The notes below the pieces were generated by a model. It had not been told where the DNA came from and ran no database searches. It saw only the letters and a list, made by a program, of their open reading frames with translations. Below, piece by piece: positions 9,672-20,445 of a stretch of 33,401 nucleotides of DNA (the stretch's first letter is position 1; each line of letters opens with the position of its first letter). The stretch spans positions 1-33,401 of the forward strand of contig DSAQ01000107.1 of assembly GCA_011046395.1 (NCBI GenBank). Direction: 5' to 3'. The position numbers were made by a program, and so were the translations under genes. Source of the stretch: Pseudomonadota bacterium (GTDB lineage Bacteria > Desulfobacterota > QYQD01).

Positions 9672-10581
9672 TGATCTCTACCTCCGGCTCCAATTTCACC
9701 CCAAAGCGGGCCTGGACCTGATCGCGAACCAGGCCCAGCAGACCGAGGATGTCCGAGGCCGTGGCCCCGCCGGTATTGACTATGAAATTGGCGTGCTTCC
9801 GTGATACCAAGGCCCCTCCACAACGCATACCCTTTAATCCGGCCATCTCAATCAATTTACCGGCGGCCAGGCCGGCCGGGTTTTTAAAAATAGAGCCGGC
9901 GCTGGGCTGACGAAGGGGCTGGCTGGCGCGTTTACGCGCCAGGTTAGAGGTAACCATATCCTGAACCTGCCCGGGATTGCTCCTCTCCAGGCAAAAGGTG
10001 CCGGAAAGGATGGCGCCCCTTTTAGGGGCTAAAAGAGTGCGATAACCGAAGGATATCCGGCTCCTCTCCCATCGCCTGACTTTTCCTTCCTCATCCAGGA
10101 CGCTGATCTCTTGCAAACAGTCTTTTATCTCACCGCCCCAGGAGCCGGCGTTCATGGATATGGCTCCACCTGTTGAGCCGGGGATACCGGCAGCGAACTC
10201 CAGGCCGGAAAATCCGGCCTTGGCCGTAAACCGAACCAGTTGCGGGAGATAAACCCCTCCCTCCACGGTAACCAAAACGGTAGGCCTGTCCTTTGAGTCC
10301 GTGACCGTCATCTTTTTGAATCCCATCTTCAGGGAGATAACTACACCGTGAAATCCACGGTCTTTAACTACCAGATTTGTCCCCCGGCCGATAACAAAAT
10401 AAGGTACGCCTTCCCGGCGCGCAAATGCCAGGATTTGTCCCAGGGCGTTGACACTGCGGGGCATAATCAGTGCATCGGCCGGTCCGCCCACTTTAAGGGA
10501 TGTCCAGCGCGCCAGCGGCTCATCAAACAACGTCGCGCCGTCACATAACTTCTCTAATTGTCTTTTTACCCTTTTGTTCAT
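9661..10581 (-). CDS. murB: UDP-N-acetylenolpyruvoylglucosamine reductase MurB
   Basis: [39 protein letters not shown]. Confidence 0.96.
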   Translation of the reverse strand: MNKRVKRQLEKLCDGATLFDEPLARWTSLKVGGPADALIMPRSVNALGQILAFARREGVPYFVIGRGTNLVVKDRGFHGVVISLKMGFKKMTVTDSKDRPTVLVTVEGGVYLPQLVRFTAKAGFSGLEFAAGIPGSTGGAISMNAGSWGGEIKDCLQEISVLDEEGKVRRWERSRISFGYRTLLAPKRGAILSGTFCLERSNPGQVQDMVTSNLARKRASQPLRQPSAGSIFKNPAGLAAGKLIEMAGLKGMRCGGALVSRKHANFIVNTGGATASDILGLLGLVRDQVQARFGVKLEPEVEIIGA

Positions 10582-11951
10582 TTTCCAAGCCGCGTCAGCA
10601 GCTCTTCTCCTACCTGCCAGATATTGCCGGCTCCCAGGGTCAAGACCACATCCCCGGGACGGACTATCGCCTCGAGATGAGAGGCTATAGCCGCTCTGTC
10701 CGGTATAAATTGCACGTCCTTATGCCCCTGCCGGCGGATACTCTCACACAGATCTTTTGCCTCCACGCCCGGGATCGGCTTCTCGCCGGCCGCATAAATC
10801 TCGGTCAGTATGAGCACGTCTGTCTGGTAAAAGGCCTTCACAAAATCCTCGAAAAGGGCCTGCGTCCGCGTGTAACGGTGAGGCTGGAAAAGGACGATGA
10901 GTCTCTTATCCTCCCAGCATTGTCGCATCGCGGTAAGGGTGGCCTTAATTTCCGTGGGATGATGACCGTAATCATCTACGAAGATAATGCCGCTCACTTC
11001 CCCTTTGATCTGAAAACGTCGCTGGACGCCGCTGAATTGTTGCAGGGCGGTCTGTATGTCGGCGAATGGTATATCGAGTTCCAGAGCGCAGGCCACCGCC
11101 GCCAGAGAATTATAGACATTATGTATGCCGGGGACGTTCAGGTTGATCTCTCCAAGTTCCTGCCCCAGATGATAAGCAATATAACGTCCTCCCAACCCTG
11201 CCCAGCGGACATCCCGCGCCTGAAAATCGGCCTGAGCGCTGAGGCCATAGGTAGCATGGCGTTTTTTAATATAGGGGATAAAAGATGGAATATGGTTATC
11301 GTCCAGGCAGACGATGGCTATCCCGTAAAAGGGCACTTTATTTATAAATTCGAGGAAGGTAGTCTTAATACACTCCAGGTTGCCGTAGTAGTCGAGGTGT
11401 TCGACATCGACATTGGTCACCACCACAATACTCGGAGAAAGATGCATGAAGGAACCGTCGCTCTCATCGGCCTCGGCCACCAGAAATTTGCCCTGTCCCA
11501 GCTTGGCGTTGCTTCCCAGGCTGTTGAGCTTGCCGCCGATAACCACCGTGGGATCAAGACCGCCCTGAGCCAGTACCGTGGCTACCATGGAAGTGGTGGT
11601 GGTCTTGCCGTGTGCGCCGGCCACGGCAATGCCGTACTTCAGACGCATCAACTCCGCCAGCATCTCCGCCCGCGGGATGACCGGGATCATGGCCTCCCGG
11701 GCATACTGCACCTCAGGGTTATCCCTGGTTACGGCTGAAGAAGTAACCAGAACAGCGGCCCCATGCACGTTTTGGGGATCATGTCCTTTATGTACGGCAC
11801 AACCCAGTCTGCTCAGGCGGCGAGTAATGTCGGTCTCGGCCAAGTCAGAGCCGCTGACCTGATAGCCCAGGTTGACTAGAACCTCGGCTATGCCGCTCAT
11901 GCCGATGCCGCCTATGCCTACAAAGTGTACGTGTTGACCGGTCTTATACAT
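10578..11951 (-). CDS. murC: UDP-N-acetylmuramate--L-alanine ligase MurC
   Basis: [31 protein letters not shown]. 4-nt overlap with murB. Confidence 0.97.
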   Translation of the reverse strand: MYKTGQHVHFVGIGGIGMSGIAEVLVNLGYQVSGSDLAETDITRRLSRLGCAVHKGHDPQNVHGAAVLVTSSAVTRDNPEVQYAREAMIPVIPRAEMLAELMRLKYGIAVAGAHGKTTTTSMVATVLAQGGLDPTVVIGGKLNSLGSNAKLGQGKFLVAEADESDGSFMHLSPSIVVVTNVDVEHLDYYGNLECIKTTFLEFINKVPFYGIAIVCLDDNHIPSFIPYIKKRHATYGLSAQADFQARDVRWAGLGGRYIAYHLGQELGEINLNVPGIHNVYNSLAAVACALELDIPFADIQTALQQFSGVQRRFQIKGEVSGIIFVDDYGHHPTEIKATLTAMRQCWEDKRLIVLFQPHRYTRTQALFEDFVKAFYQTDVLILTEIYAAGEKPIPGVEAKDLCESIRRQGHKDVQFIPDRAAIASHLEAIVRPGDVVLTLGAGNIWQVGEELLTRLGK

Positions 11952-11954
11952 TTA

Positions 11955-13082
11955 TTAGCCACCTATCATCTTAAGACACTCTTCCGCAATAAGCTGAGCG
12001 GCGTTTGACTTGCCCAGCGCCAATGACCGGCCTGCCATATTCTTAAGGGCGCACTGATCTTCATACAGCGATTTAATCTCCCCGGCCAGAATATCCGGCC
12101 TGAGGTCGGCCTGTAGATATACCTTGGCAGCGCCGGCCCTTTCCAGACAGCGGGCATTTACCTCCTGATGGTTATTGGCCGCATAAGGATAAGGGATCAA
12201 CAGGGCAGGCTTCCCGATGGCGGTCAATTCAGCCAGAGTACCGGCCCCGGCCCTGCATACCACAACGCTTGCCCGGCCATAGGCCCATCCCATGTCATTA
12301 ATAAATGCGGAGACCGTGGCCTCAACCCCAGCCTGCCGATAAGCCTCCCCTACCCAGACCTCATCTTTCTCGCCGGTCTGGTGAATGAAGTAAAGTCGTT
12401 CCTTCAGGTCATTCAGACCGGCCAGGGCAGCAGTTATAATCTCATTTATGCGGTGCGCGCCTTGACTGCCGCCCAGGATAAGGACGGTGAACCGGTCGTC
12501 CACTTCCCCACCCTTACCAACTGAATCCAGTAAATCTTTCCGTACTGGATTCCCGGTAAGCATGGCCTTTCGTCCGGGGAAATAATCTCCGCTTTCCGGA
12601 TAAGAGATAAATATCCGATCTACGATGTGGCCTAAAATACGGTTAGTCAGACCCGGGATGGAGTTCTGTTCCTGTATCGCAGTCTTTATTCCCATAAGCC
12701 AACCTCCAAGGGTTACCGGCCCGGAGACATAACCGCCGACGCCCAGGATTAAATGGGGCCGGAAGTCTCTCAAAATGGCCAGTGTCTGTAATATCGCTAA
12801 AGGGACCATGGCCAGGGCCCGAACCGTACCAACTACGCCACGCCCCTTGATACCCTCGGCCCGTATCGTCTTGAACGAAAACCCGTATCTGCGCAGGGCC
12901 TCTACGTTTATTTTCCTGTCCGTGCCTACAAACAGGATGCTCGCGTCTCCTTTGCTCATCAGTTCCCTGGCCACAGCAATCCCCGGGAAAAGATGCCCGC
13001 CGGTTCCACCCCCGGCTACAATGATGCGTATTCTCTTTGCTTCATACATGTTAAACGTTCGAACGGATTTATCATATCGCAA
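11955..13082 (-). CDS. murG: UDP-GlcNAc--lipid I GlcNAc transferase MurG (likely start nearer 13049, MYEAKRIRI)
   Basis: IIVAGGGTGGHLFPGIAVA, ILGGSQGAHRIN, RAGAGTLAELTAIGKPALLIPYP. Confidence 0.96.
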   Translation of the reverse strand: MRYDKSVRTFNMYEAKRIRIIVAGGGTGGHLFPGIAVARELMSKGDASILFVGTDRKINVEALRRYGFSFKTIRAEGIKGRGVVGTVRALAMVPLAILQTLAILRDFRPHLILGVGGYVSGPVTLGGWLMGIKTAIQEQNSIPGLTNRILGHIVDRIFISYPESGDYFPGRKAMLTGNPVRKDLLDSVGKGGEVDDRFTVLILGGSQGAHRINEIITAALAGLNDLKERLYFIHQTGEKDEVWVGEAYRQAGVEATVSAFINDMGWAYGRASVVVCRAGAGTLAELTAIGKPALLIPYPYAANNHQEVNARCLERAGAAKVYLQADLRPDILAGEIKSLYEDQCALKNMAGRSLALGKSNAAQLIAEECLKMIGG

Positions 13083-14442
13083 CGGCCTGCTTTTTTAGCA
13101 AGCTCCGGGCTGCTTCCTGAAAAATATCTCCCCTCTCCGCATAACTACGAAACATATCAAAACTCGCGCAGGCCGGGGAGAGGAGGACAACATCCCCCGG
13201 CGCAGACTCCGCATAGGCCAGGCGCACGGCCTCCGGCAGCGTCCCGGCCTCCATAGTCCGGGTCAGATGTCCCAAGGCCCGGCGTATCTTTTCTCCGGCC
13301 TCGCCGATAAGGATAAGCGCCTTCACCTTATTGCGCACCATACCTTCCAATGCCGCATAACTGCCGCCCTTGTCCCGGCCTCCGGCAATCAGTATGACCG
13401 GCCGGTCGAACCCGGCCAGGGACTTGACCACCGAACCCACATTGGTCCCCTTGGAATCATCATAAAAGCTTACGCCGCCAATCTCACAGACAAATTCCGT
13501 ACGGTGACGCAGGCCCTCAAACGTCTCCAGGGCCTCCTGTATGGCGGATGGCGTACAGCCGCACATCCGGGCCGCAAGCACGGCGGCCATGATGTTTTCC
13601 AGGTTATGCGCGCCCGTCAATTTCACCTTCTCTAATGAATAGGTCTCCCCGGTTTCCTGATCCAAGCGGCAGAGCAGCCTGTTCCCCTCCGGGTAGGCCC
13701 CTTCACCGTGCGGCTTATGGCTGAAGGTGAGTATGCGGGAGGGTATTTTACTTACGTACTGCGTCACCACAGGATCATCACCGTTAATAACAGCAAAGTC
13801 ACCGGCGGTCTGGTTGGCAAAAATCCTGAACTTGGAGAGGGCATAGGCATTAAAAGATGGATAACGATCCAAATGATCCTCGGTTATGTTCAAAAGGAGC
13901 CCCAGCCAGGGTCGAAAGAATTTGGTAGTGTCCAACTGAAAACTGCTTATCTCTGCCACCACAAAATCCCTGTCCTGTTTCTGCCCCGCGTAGCCGATCA
14001 AGGGGCGGCCGATGTTGCCACCCACGAATATCTTTTTACCCGTATGCGCCAGGATGTGACCGATTAATTCCGTAGTCGTGCTCTTGCCATTAGTGCCGGT
14101 TACCGCGATGACAGGCGTATCTATGAAACGGGCGGCCAGCTCTATCTCTCCAATGACCGGAATACCGGCCCGCCTTGCCGCCTGAAGGGGCTCAATCTCC
14201 AGAGGCACCCCCGGGCTGACCACGATCAACCCAGCCGCAAGGAAGGTCTTCATGTTATGCCCGCCGGCCTCCAGAGGAATCCTGTTCTCTTCAATCCAGG
14301 CCAGCTTATCTGCGGGGATATCCTTAAGGGCAGAGGTTTCGGATATGGAGACCCGGGCCGCGCGCTCCAGCAAAAACGCAGCAGATTCCTTACCGCTTGC
14401 GCCCAGCCCTACCACCAAGACCTTTTTATCTTTAAAGTCCAT
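13072..14442 (-). CDS. murD: UDP-N-acetylmuramoylalanine--D-glutamate ligase MurD
   Basis: VLVVGLGASGKESAAFL, AVTGTNGKSTTTELIGH, FYDDSKGTNVGSVVKSL. Confidence 0.96.
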   Translation of the reverse strand: MDFKDKKVLVVGLGASGKESAAFLLERAARVSISETSALKDIPADKLAWIEENRIPLEAGGHNMKTFLAAGLIVVSPGVPLEIEPLQAARRAGIPVIGEIELAARFIDTPVIAVTGTNGKSTTTELIGHILAHTGKKIFVGGNIGRPLIGYAGQKQDRDFVVAEISSFQLDTTKFFRPWLGLLLNITEDHLDRYPSFNAYALSKFRIFANQTAGDFAVINGDDPVVTQYVSKIPSRILTFSHKPHGEGAYPEGNRLLCRLDQETGETYSLEKVKLTGAHNLENIMAAVLAARMCGCTPSAIQEALETFEGLRHRTEFVCEIGGVSFYDDSKGTNVGSVVKSLAGFDRPVILIAGGRDKGGSYAALEGMVRNKVKALILIGEAGEKIRRALGHLTRTMEAGTLPEAVRLAYAESAPGDVVLLSPACASFDMFRSYAERGDIFQEAARSLLKKQAVAI

Positions 14443-14461
14443 AACCCAATATATCCTCTGA

Positions 14462-15541
14462 TTACCTTAGCTTCAGGGTGCTTATGGCTACCAACCCCAG
14501 AAGAATAGCAATGATCCAGAAGCGCACGATGACCTTGGGCTCCGGCCATCCCTTAAGCTCAAAGTGGTGGTGGAGCGGGGCCATGCGGAAAATACGCCTG
14601 CCGTTGGTGGCCTTAAAATATCCTACCTGAAAGATGACGGACAGGGCCTCGACCACGAATATGCCGCCCACAATGGCCAGCAAAATTTCGTGCTTGGTTA
14701 TCACGGCCACCGTCCCCAAGGCCCCCCCCAGGGCCAGCGAACCGACATCACCCATAAAGACCTGAGCCGGATAGCTGTTAAACCATAAAAACCCCAGACC
14801 GGCGCCTACTAATGCCCCGCAAAATACGGCTATCTCTCCGACGCCCGGCACGTAAGCAATTTGCAGATAATTAGCTATCTTAATATGCCCGGTTAAGTAG
14901 GCAAAAATGAGGTAGGTGGCAGCGGCGATGATAGTCGGCCCGATGGCCAACCCATCCAGACCATCGGTCAGGTTGACGGCATTGGACGCTCCAACAATAA
15001 CTAATATGGCCAAGGGGATATAGGCCCAACCAATATCAGGCCTGATGGTCTTGAAAAATGGGATACTGAGGCGGGTATCGAAATTATGATGCGTATAGAG
15101 GTAGACGCCAATAAACAGGGTAATGGCTAATTGTCCGGCCAGCTTGTAACGACCACCCAGGCCTTTATTGTCCTTCTTGATTACCTTGCGATAGTCGTCC
15201 AGAAACCCGATGCTGCCAAAGCCGACGGTGACCAGCAAGACCAACCAGATATAATGGTTACTTAAATCTGCCCACAGGAGCGTGGACGTAACCACGGCAA
15301 AGATGATCATGAGGCCACCCATAGTGGGTGTCCCCTGCTTCGAGAAGTGGGACCGAGGGCCTTCTTCACGAATATACTGCCCTACCTGAAGTTCGCTGAG
15401 CCGCCTGATCAAATAAGGCCCGACTATGAAAGACAACAAAAGGGCCGTCAACGTGGCGTAGATAGTGCGAAAGGTAATATACCGGAAGACATTGAAAACA
15501 GTATGATAGACATGCAGGGGATACAGTAAGTAATATAACAT
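14462..15541 (-). CDS. mraY: Phospho-N-acetylmuramoyl-pentapeptide transferase MraY
   Basis: [46 protein letters not shown]; polytopic. Confidence 0.97.
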   Translation of the reverse strand: MLYYLLYPLHVYHTVFNVFRYITFRTIYATLTALLLSFIVGPYLIRRLSELQVGQYIREEGPRSHFSKQGTPTMGGLMIIFAVVTSTLLWADLSNHYIWLVLLVTVGFGSIGFLDDYRKVIKKDNKGLGGRYKLAGQLAITLFIGVYLYTHHNFDTRLSIPFFKTIRPDIGWAYIPLAILVIVGASNAVNLTDGLDGLAIGPTIIAAATYLIFAYLTGHIKIANYLQIAYVPGVGEIAVFCGALVGAGLGFLWFNSYPAQVFMGDVGSLALGGALGTVAVITKHEILLAIVGGIFVVEALSVIFQVGYFKATNGRRIFRMAPLHHHFELKGWPEPKVIVRFWIIAILLGLVAISTLKLR

Positions 15542-16984
15542 TTATGCCTCTCCCCGGAGCCCTTTTACAACCTCTTCCATCCGCATGCGACGCGATCCTT
15601 TGACCAGCACAAAATCGTGGCCAGAGGTCTTTTGCCTGAGTATTCTGACTGCTTCTTCATGGCTGGACGCAGCAATAATATGACTTTTATCCATACCGCC
15701 TGAGACAGCCCCTTCTGCAATAAACGCCGGGGCAAACTCGCCCATAACGATGAGATATTCTATCCCCAGCCCGGCAATATACCTTCCGATGGAGCGATGG
15801 GCCTCCGCCGTCTGCTCACCCAATTCCAGCATGTCTCCCAAAACCGCTATCCCGGGCCTACTCCCTTTAATTTCTTTAAGGGTTTCCAGGGCGGCCCGCA
15901 TAGAGCCCGGATTGGCGTTATACGTGTCATTTATTATGGTCATGCCCTGGGGGAGCTTGATAAGCTCTAACCGGTTTGCCGCCGGACGGAATTCTTCCAG
16001 GGCTTCTTTGATGGTCTTGATATCCACTCCCATAGCCAATGCCACAGCGCTTGCGGCAAGGGCATTTGCAATGTTGTGCCTCGCCGGCGTCTGTAGGGTT
16101 ACCTGTACAGCCCCTTCGCGTGACACCAAAGAGAAACTTAGCGTCCCTTCCGGCCGGGATATAATCTCCCGGGCGGTAACTTCCGCCCCGGGACCAAACC
16201 CAAAACCTAGCTTACGCGCCCTGCATTTTCGGGCCAGATTTGAAACATGCGGATCATCCACATTAAATACGGCCGTATCCTCCTCATCCAGAGCGGCATA
16301 AAGTTCGCCCTTGGCCCTGGCTACCCCTTCTATAGTTTTAAGACCCTCCAGGTGAGCCATCTGCACATTGGTAATTACCCCTATATCCGGCCTCGCAATC
16401 TGAGCCAGCCGTTCTATTTCTCCAAGTCTGTTCATACCCATCTCCAGGACGGCTACTTTATCCGTGGGCTTAACCGCCAGGAGAGACAGAGGCAATCCGA
16501 CGAGGTTGTTAAAGTTACCCATGGTCTTGGCCACATTAAGGCATTTAGCCAGGATACCGGCGGTCATTTCCTTGGTGGTGGTCTTGCCGCTGGATCCGGT
16601 AATGGCTACCACTTGCACAGGATTGGCGCGGCGCCAGAAAGAGGCGATGTCGCCTAAGGCGGTTAAGGTATCATCCGCCTCAATGACCACGGCCGGAGTA
16701 AAAAGGTTCCGGCCGGCCTGCTCAGACCACCAGCCTTTACGGACTAAAATACCGCTTACCCCCTTGGCTAACGCTTCCGGCACAAAGTCATGGCCGTCAA
16801 AACGTTCCCCCTTCAGGCACAGAAAAAGATCTCCTTCTTTTGCCGCGCGGGAATCTATGGCCACACGGTTAAAAGAAACGGCCGTGCCACCCTGGAGCAG
16901 CATCCCTTTTGTAGCATACAATACATCTAAAGCCGTCAGCCTTCTCATATCCCGCCCGGTATCAAGACAGACTGCCAAAGGCAT
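15542..16984 (-). CDS. murF: UDP-MurNAc-tripeptide--D-Ala-D-Ala ligase MurF
   Basis: AITGSSGKTTTKEM, NVQMAHLEG, INDTYNANPGSMRAAL. Starts overlapping the end of murE. Confidence 0.95.
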   Translation of the reverse strand: MPLAVCLDTGRDMRRLTALDVLYATKGMLLQGGTAVSFNRVAIDSRAAKEGDLFLCLKGERFDGHDFVPEALAKGVSGILVRKGWWSEQAGRNLFTPAVVIEADDTLTALGDIASFWRRANPVQVVAITGSSGKTTTKEMTAGILAKCLNVAKTMGNFNNLVGLPLSLLAVKPTDKVAVLEMGMNRLGEIERLAQIARPDIGVITNVQMAHLEGLKTIEGVARAKGELYAALDEEDTAVFNVDDPHVSNLARKCRARKLGFGFGPGAEVTAREIISRPEGTLSFSLVSREGAVQVTLQTPARHNIANALAASAVALAMGVDIKTIKEALEEFRPAANRLELIKLPQGMTIINDTYNANPGSMRAALETLKEIKGSRPGIAVLGDMLELGEQTAEAHRSIGRYIAGLGIEYLIVMGEFAPAFIAEGAVSGGMDKSHIIAASSHEEAVRILRQKTSGHDFVLVKGSRRMRMEEVVKGLRGEA

Positions 16985-18494
16985 GCCTCACCTCCGCCCG
17001 ATCGTCAAAAGATAAAATATTCCCCTTTACGATCTGATAGTCTTCATGGCCTTTGCCGGCAATGACGATGGCATCTCCCGGCCGGGCCAGGCGCGAGGCC
17101 AGCCTGATCGCCTCACGCCGGTCAGGCATAATGACATAGCCCGCCTCAGGTAGGCCGGCCAGGATGCTATCCGGCTCAACCCGCCGCAAAGGAGATTCCT
17201 TTATTCCTTCTTCAATATGCCTGATAATCTCCAGAGGATCTTCCTCCCGAGGGTTGTCTGAGGTTATTATTACTATCTGGCTGAATTGGGCGGCTATCCG
17301 CCCCATAATGGGCCTCTTGCCTTGGTCGCGATTACCGCCGCAACCAAATACACTGATAAGCCTTTTAGGATTAAGGGCCTGTACGGTGCTTAAGATTTTT
17401 TCCAGGGCATCCGGAGTATGGGCATAGTCCACTAAGACCGTGGCCTTACAGGGATTCTCGATGCGATCCATGCGTCCCGGCACAGCGCTCAATGCCTCTA
17501 TCCCTTTTTTTATAACCTCGCACGAAAGACCCAGAGCCAGCCCTACCCCTGTGGCCGACAGCATATTGTAAAGGTTGTACTCACCCAGGAGTTTTGAATG
17601 CAGGCCGAAGGTCCCTTTTGGGGTAACTATCTCTGCCTCGATCCCATCCAGGGTAAAAGATGTGTTCCGTGCCGTTATATCTGCCCCATGATCTCTTAGT
17701 CCATAGGTCAAAAGAAGGTCCCGCTGGGTCTTGAGCAACTCCTTCCCCCAGGGATCGTCGATATTGATAACTGAGCAAGGTCGCTTTACCCTTCTGCTCT
17801 CCTCCAAAACTGTGGTAAAAAGCCTTTCCTTGCAACGAAAATAATTCTCCAGGTCGTGATGATAATCCAGGTGATCCCGCGATAAATTGGTATAGACCGC
17901 TACATCAAACCGGCAGGAACCAACCCTCTCCTGATCCAGGGCGTGAGATGACACCTCCATAACCACGTGCGTTATCTTCTGATCAGCCATCCGGCGGAGG
18001 AGCTTTTGCAACTCCAGGGACTCAGGTGTGGTGAAAGGCGCCTTCAGCACCTCACATCCAAAGCGATAATTGACCGTTCCAATAACCCCGGCAGAAAGAC
18101 CCGCGGCCTTTAAAACAGATTCTACCAGGTAAGATGTGGTCGTCTTACCATTAGTGCCGGTAATACCTACAAGGCACAATCTCCCTGTTATGTCTCCATA
18201 GTAGGCGCTGGCGATGCAGGCCAGGGCCTGGCGGGTATTGGGAACCCTGATTATGCTTAAGCCGGCAGGCGTGGAATTCAGTTTAAAACCGTTTTGCACT
18301 ACCACTGCCTTAGCCCCGTGCCTGATAGCATCATGGATATAGGCGTGCCCATCGGCCTTTAATCCGGAAATAGCCACAAAAAGGCTCCCCTGGCTTACCT
18401 TCCTGGAGTCATAGGCGACATCGGCAATTTCAATATCCGGCAGGCCTTCCGTAAGCTCTTTGTCGATTGAGGCTATTAATTGGGGTAGTCGCAT
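16962..18494 (-). CDS. murE: UDP-MurNAc-tripeptide synthetase MurE (meso-DAP type by DNPR motif)
   Basis: GITGTNGKTTTSYLV, VDYAHTPDALE, TSDNPREEDPLEII. Confidence 0.96.
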   Translation of the reverse strand: MRLPQLIASIDKELTEGLPDIEIADVAYDSRKVSQGSLFVAISGLKADGHAYIHDAIRHGAKAVVVQNGFKLNSTPAGLSIIRVPNTRQALACIASAYYGDITGRLCLVGITGTNGKTTTSYLVESVLKAAGLSAGVIGTVNYRFGCEVLKAPFTTPESLELQKLLRRMADQKITHVVMEVSSHALDQERVGSCRFDVAVYTNLSRDHLDYHHDLENYFRCKERLFTTVLEESRRVKRPCSVINIDDPWGKELLKTQRDLLLTYGLRDHGADITARNTSFTLDGIEAEIVTPKGTFGLHSKLLGEYNLYNMLSATGVGLALGLSCEVIKKGIEALSAVPGRMDRIENPCKATVLVDYAHTPDALEKILSTVQALNPKRLISVFGCGGNRDQGKRPIMGRIAAQFSQIVIITSDNPREEDPLEIIRHIEEGIKESPLRRVEPDSILAGLPEAGYVIMPDRREAIRLASRLARPGDAIVIAGKGHEDYQIVKGNILSFDDRAEVRHAFGSLS

Positions 18495-18513
18495 ATCCTA
18501 AAAATCCTGCCTT

Positions 18514-20445
18514 CTATGAAGACGGTTTAAATTCTATTACACAACGAGAATTCTTTCTTAGCCTTGTTCCCGGCGCCGGTGATTGACAAACCGCAACCCC
18601 AGAACCGGTGACTACCAGAGAGACATCATATCCTTGAAGCATATACAGGGCTTCCCGCATGGATTTGCCCCGTACGTTCGGCATAACCATGGCCTTTGTA
18701 GCCGTGGCCGCAGCCTGACTGCAGCTACTTTGAGCCTTATTCTCTCTTCCGGTGTAACCCCGGTCTTTTTTTTCTCTATATGAAGCAAGCGCTTTTGCCT
18801 GGGGACGGGTTAATACTCTAAGAGAGGCATAGGCCATGTCTTTTATCCGGCGTTCTATTTTTGTCCTTACTTCCTCTTCCCCCGGGGCTCCTTCAATTAT
18901 CATCAGTATAGCTACCTTAGGATTATGAGCCGGCACGCCCCCCAGTAAGTATTTAATATAATCAACCCCGGACGAATTGTCGAGAGAGGGATGATCCGGG
19001 GATGAAATGCCGGCGGGGGGCCGGACATAATTGCAAGCTGTAAGCAAGATAAAGTTTTTATCCTCTTTGCCTTGCTGAGTTCTAAGAATGGCGCTTATTT
19101 TTTCAGATGTCTCCGGCGTGCATGCCTGCCTTGCCGGAGCGCACTGATATTCTTTTATTAAATTACCTTCACTGTCGGTTACCTTTGAGACCACGTGAGG
19201 CGGCATAAACACGCCGCGGTTTAAGATAGCCCCAAAGGCCGTAATGAGCTGAAGGGGGGTTACCGTAATCCCTTCACCCCGGTAAAATGCAGATATATCG
19301 CCCTTATATTGGCTATAAGGCGGCAAAGTGCCGCTATTTTCGGCAGGCAGACAGATACCTGTCTTATTGCCAAATCCGAGCTTGAGAAGAAAATTATATA
19401 GAAACTCCGGCGAAGGGGTGTGGGGGGATTCAGAGAGATTTTTTTCATTGTCTTTTGTGTCGCCATGCGACACGTGTGTTGCATTATCACGCCCTTGCAT
19501 GGCCGGAACACTGGATTTTTCTCTTAAAGTCTGCTCTTCAATGGCCGCCGCCGCTCCAAAAAACCCGGCCAGTTCACCCAGTTCATATATATCGGTGACG
19601 GCCCGATTCCTGCGCAGCGAGGCATCGGCCTCCCAGAAGGTGTTAAGATTGTAAGATGGATAATTGGCCATAGCCAATACGGCCCCGCTCTTAATATCCA
19701 TGACAATAATGGCCCCTGCTTTAACTATATTATCTTTGGCCGGAACCGGACAAAACCCCCTCTCCGCCATGGCCTGAATGTTGCTATCCACAGTCAGAAT
19801 AATATTATTGCCCTTGCCGGCATTAACCTCTGTTACCCCGCCATTGAATGTCAAGCGGGTTGACTCGTCGCACTTCTTCTGAAGTGACAAAGGGGTGCTG
19901 CACAGGAGATCATCATAGGCTGACTCTAATCCCTCTATGCCGTGACCATCCGTATCGGCAAAGCCTATAATCTGAGCGGCCAGGCTGTTCCGGGGATAGA
20001 GGCGGCGGTTTTCATTAATAAAATGGATACCCTTGAGCTTGAGATTCTTTATCATCTCTGCCTGATGGGAGGCCACACGACGGGCTATCCATACAAAGGC
20101 CTTCTCACATTCGAGCATCTTGAGTAGATCTTTTTCGTTGATCCTGAGTGTGTTGGAAAGGGCGGCCGCCGTCTGGGCCGGATCGTCAACATCCAGAGGA
20201 TGGGCATAAACGGAGTAGGCGCTAGCGGTTACAGCCAACTCTCTGTAGCTCCGGTCGAAAATGCCGCCTCGATAAGGAGCAAGGGATAAGGCAGGTTCCG
20301 GAGTGTGGCCATGCCCCGAAATTTTCTTATCCTGTTCACCTGCATGGAAGGCACGGGCTAATAGAATGCCCGACCCTGATATAAGGATCGCCAGGATAAT
20401 AATATAGGGGGCATAATTCTTACGCTTACCGGTTTCCCTTTTCAT
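18514..20445 (-). CDS. ftsI: FtsI/PBP3-family division protein with apparently lost transpeptidase motifs; TM + pedestal + degenerate TPase + PASTA-like C-terminus
   Basis: Retained: APYRGGIFDRSYRELAVTASAYSVYA, LGFGNKTGICLPAENSGTLPP, GEGITVTPLQLITAFGAILNRGVFMPPHVV, and PASTA-like MPNVRGKSMREALYMLQGYDVSLV...QSPAPGTRL. Not retained: SxxK (YELGELAGFF), SxN, KTGT. Position between ftsL and murE. Confidence 0.88.
   Translation of the reverse strand: MKRETGKRKNYAPYIIILAILISGSGILLARAFHAGEQDKKISGHGHTPEPALSLAPYRGGIFDRSYRELAVTASAYSVYAHPLDVDDPAQTAAALSNTLRINEKDLLKMLECEKAFVWIARRVASHQAEMIKNLKLKGIHFINENRRLYPRNSLAAQIIGFADTDGHGIEGLESAYDDLLCSTPLSLQKKCDESTRLTFNGGVTEVNAGKGNNIILTVDSNIQAMAERGFCPVPAKDNIVKAGAIIVMDIKSGAVLAMANYPSYNLNTFWEADASLRRNRAVTDIYELGELAGFFGAAAAIEEQTLREKSSVPAMQGRDNATHVSHGDTKDNEKNLSESPHTPSPEFLYNFLLKLGFGNKTGICLPAENSGTLPPYSQYKGDISAFYRGEGITVTPLQLITAFGAILNRGVFMPPHVVSKVTDSEGNLIKEYQCAPARQACTPETSEKISAILRTQQGKEDKNFILLTACNYVRPPAGISSPDHPSLDNSSGVDYIKYLLGGVPAHNPKVAILMIIEGAPGEEEVRTKIERRIKDMAYASLRVLTRPQAKALASYREKKDRGYTGRENKAQSSCSQAAATATKAMVMPNVRGKSMREALYMLQGYDVSLVVTGSGVAVCQSPAPGTRLRKNSRCVIEFKPSS

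Noticed and set aside
10500-11738. 412-aa plus-strand ORF opposite murC
   Set aside because: It is antisense to a clearly recognised murC with conserved motifs, its translation lacks any recognisable domain, and it fits a shadow ORF in GC-rich coding sequence.
15750-16301. 183-aa plus-strand ORFs opposite murF (15750-16301 and 16464-17015)
   Set aside because: Ser/Pro/Ala-rich antisense translations of murF; not credible proteins.
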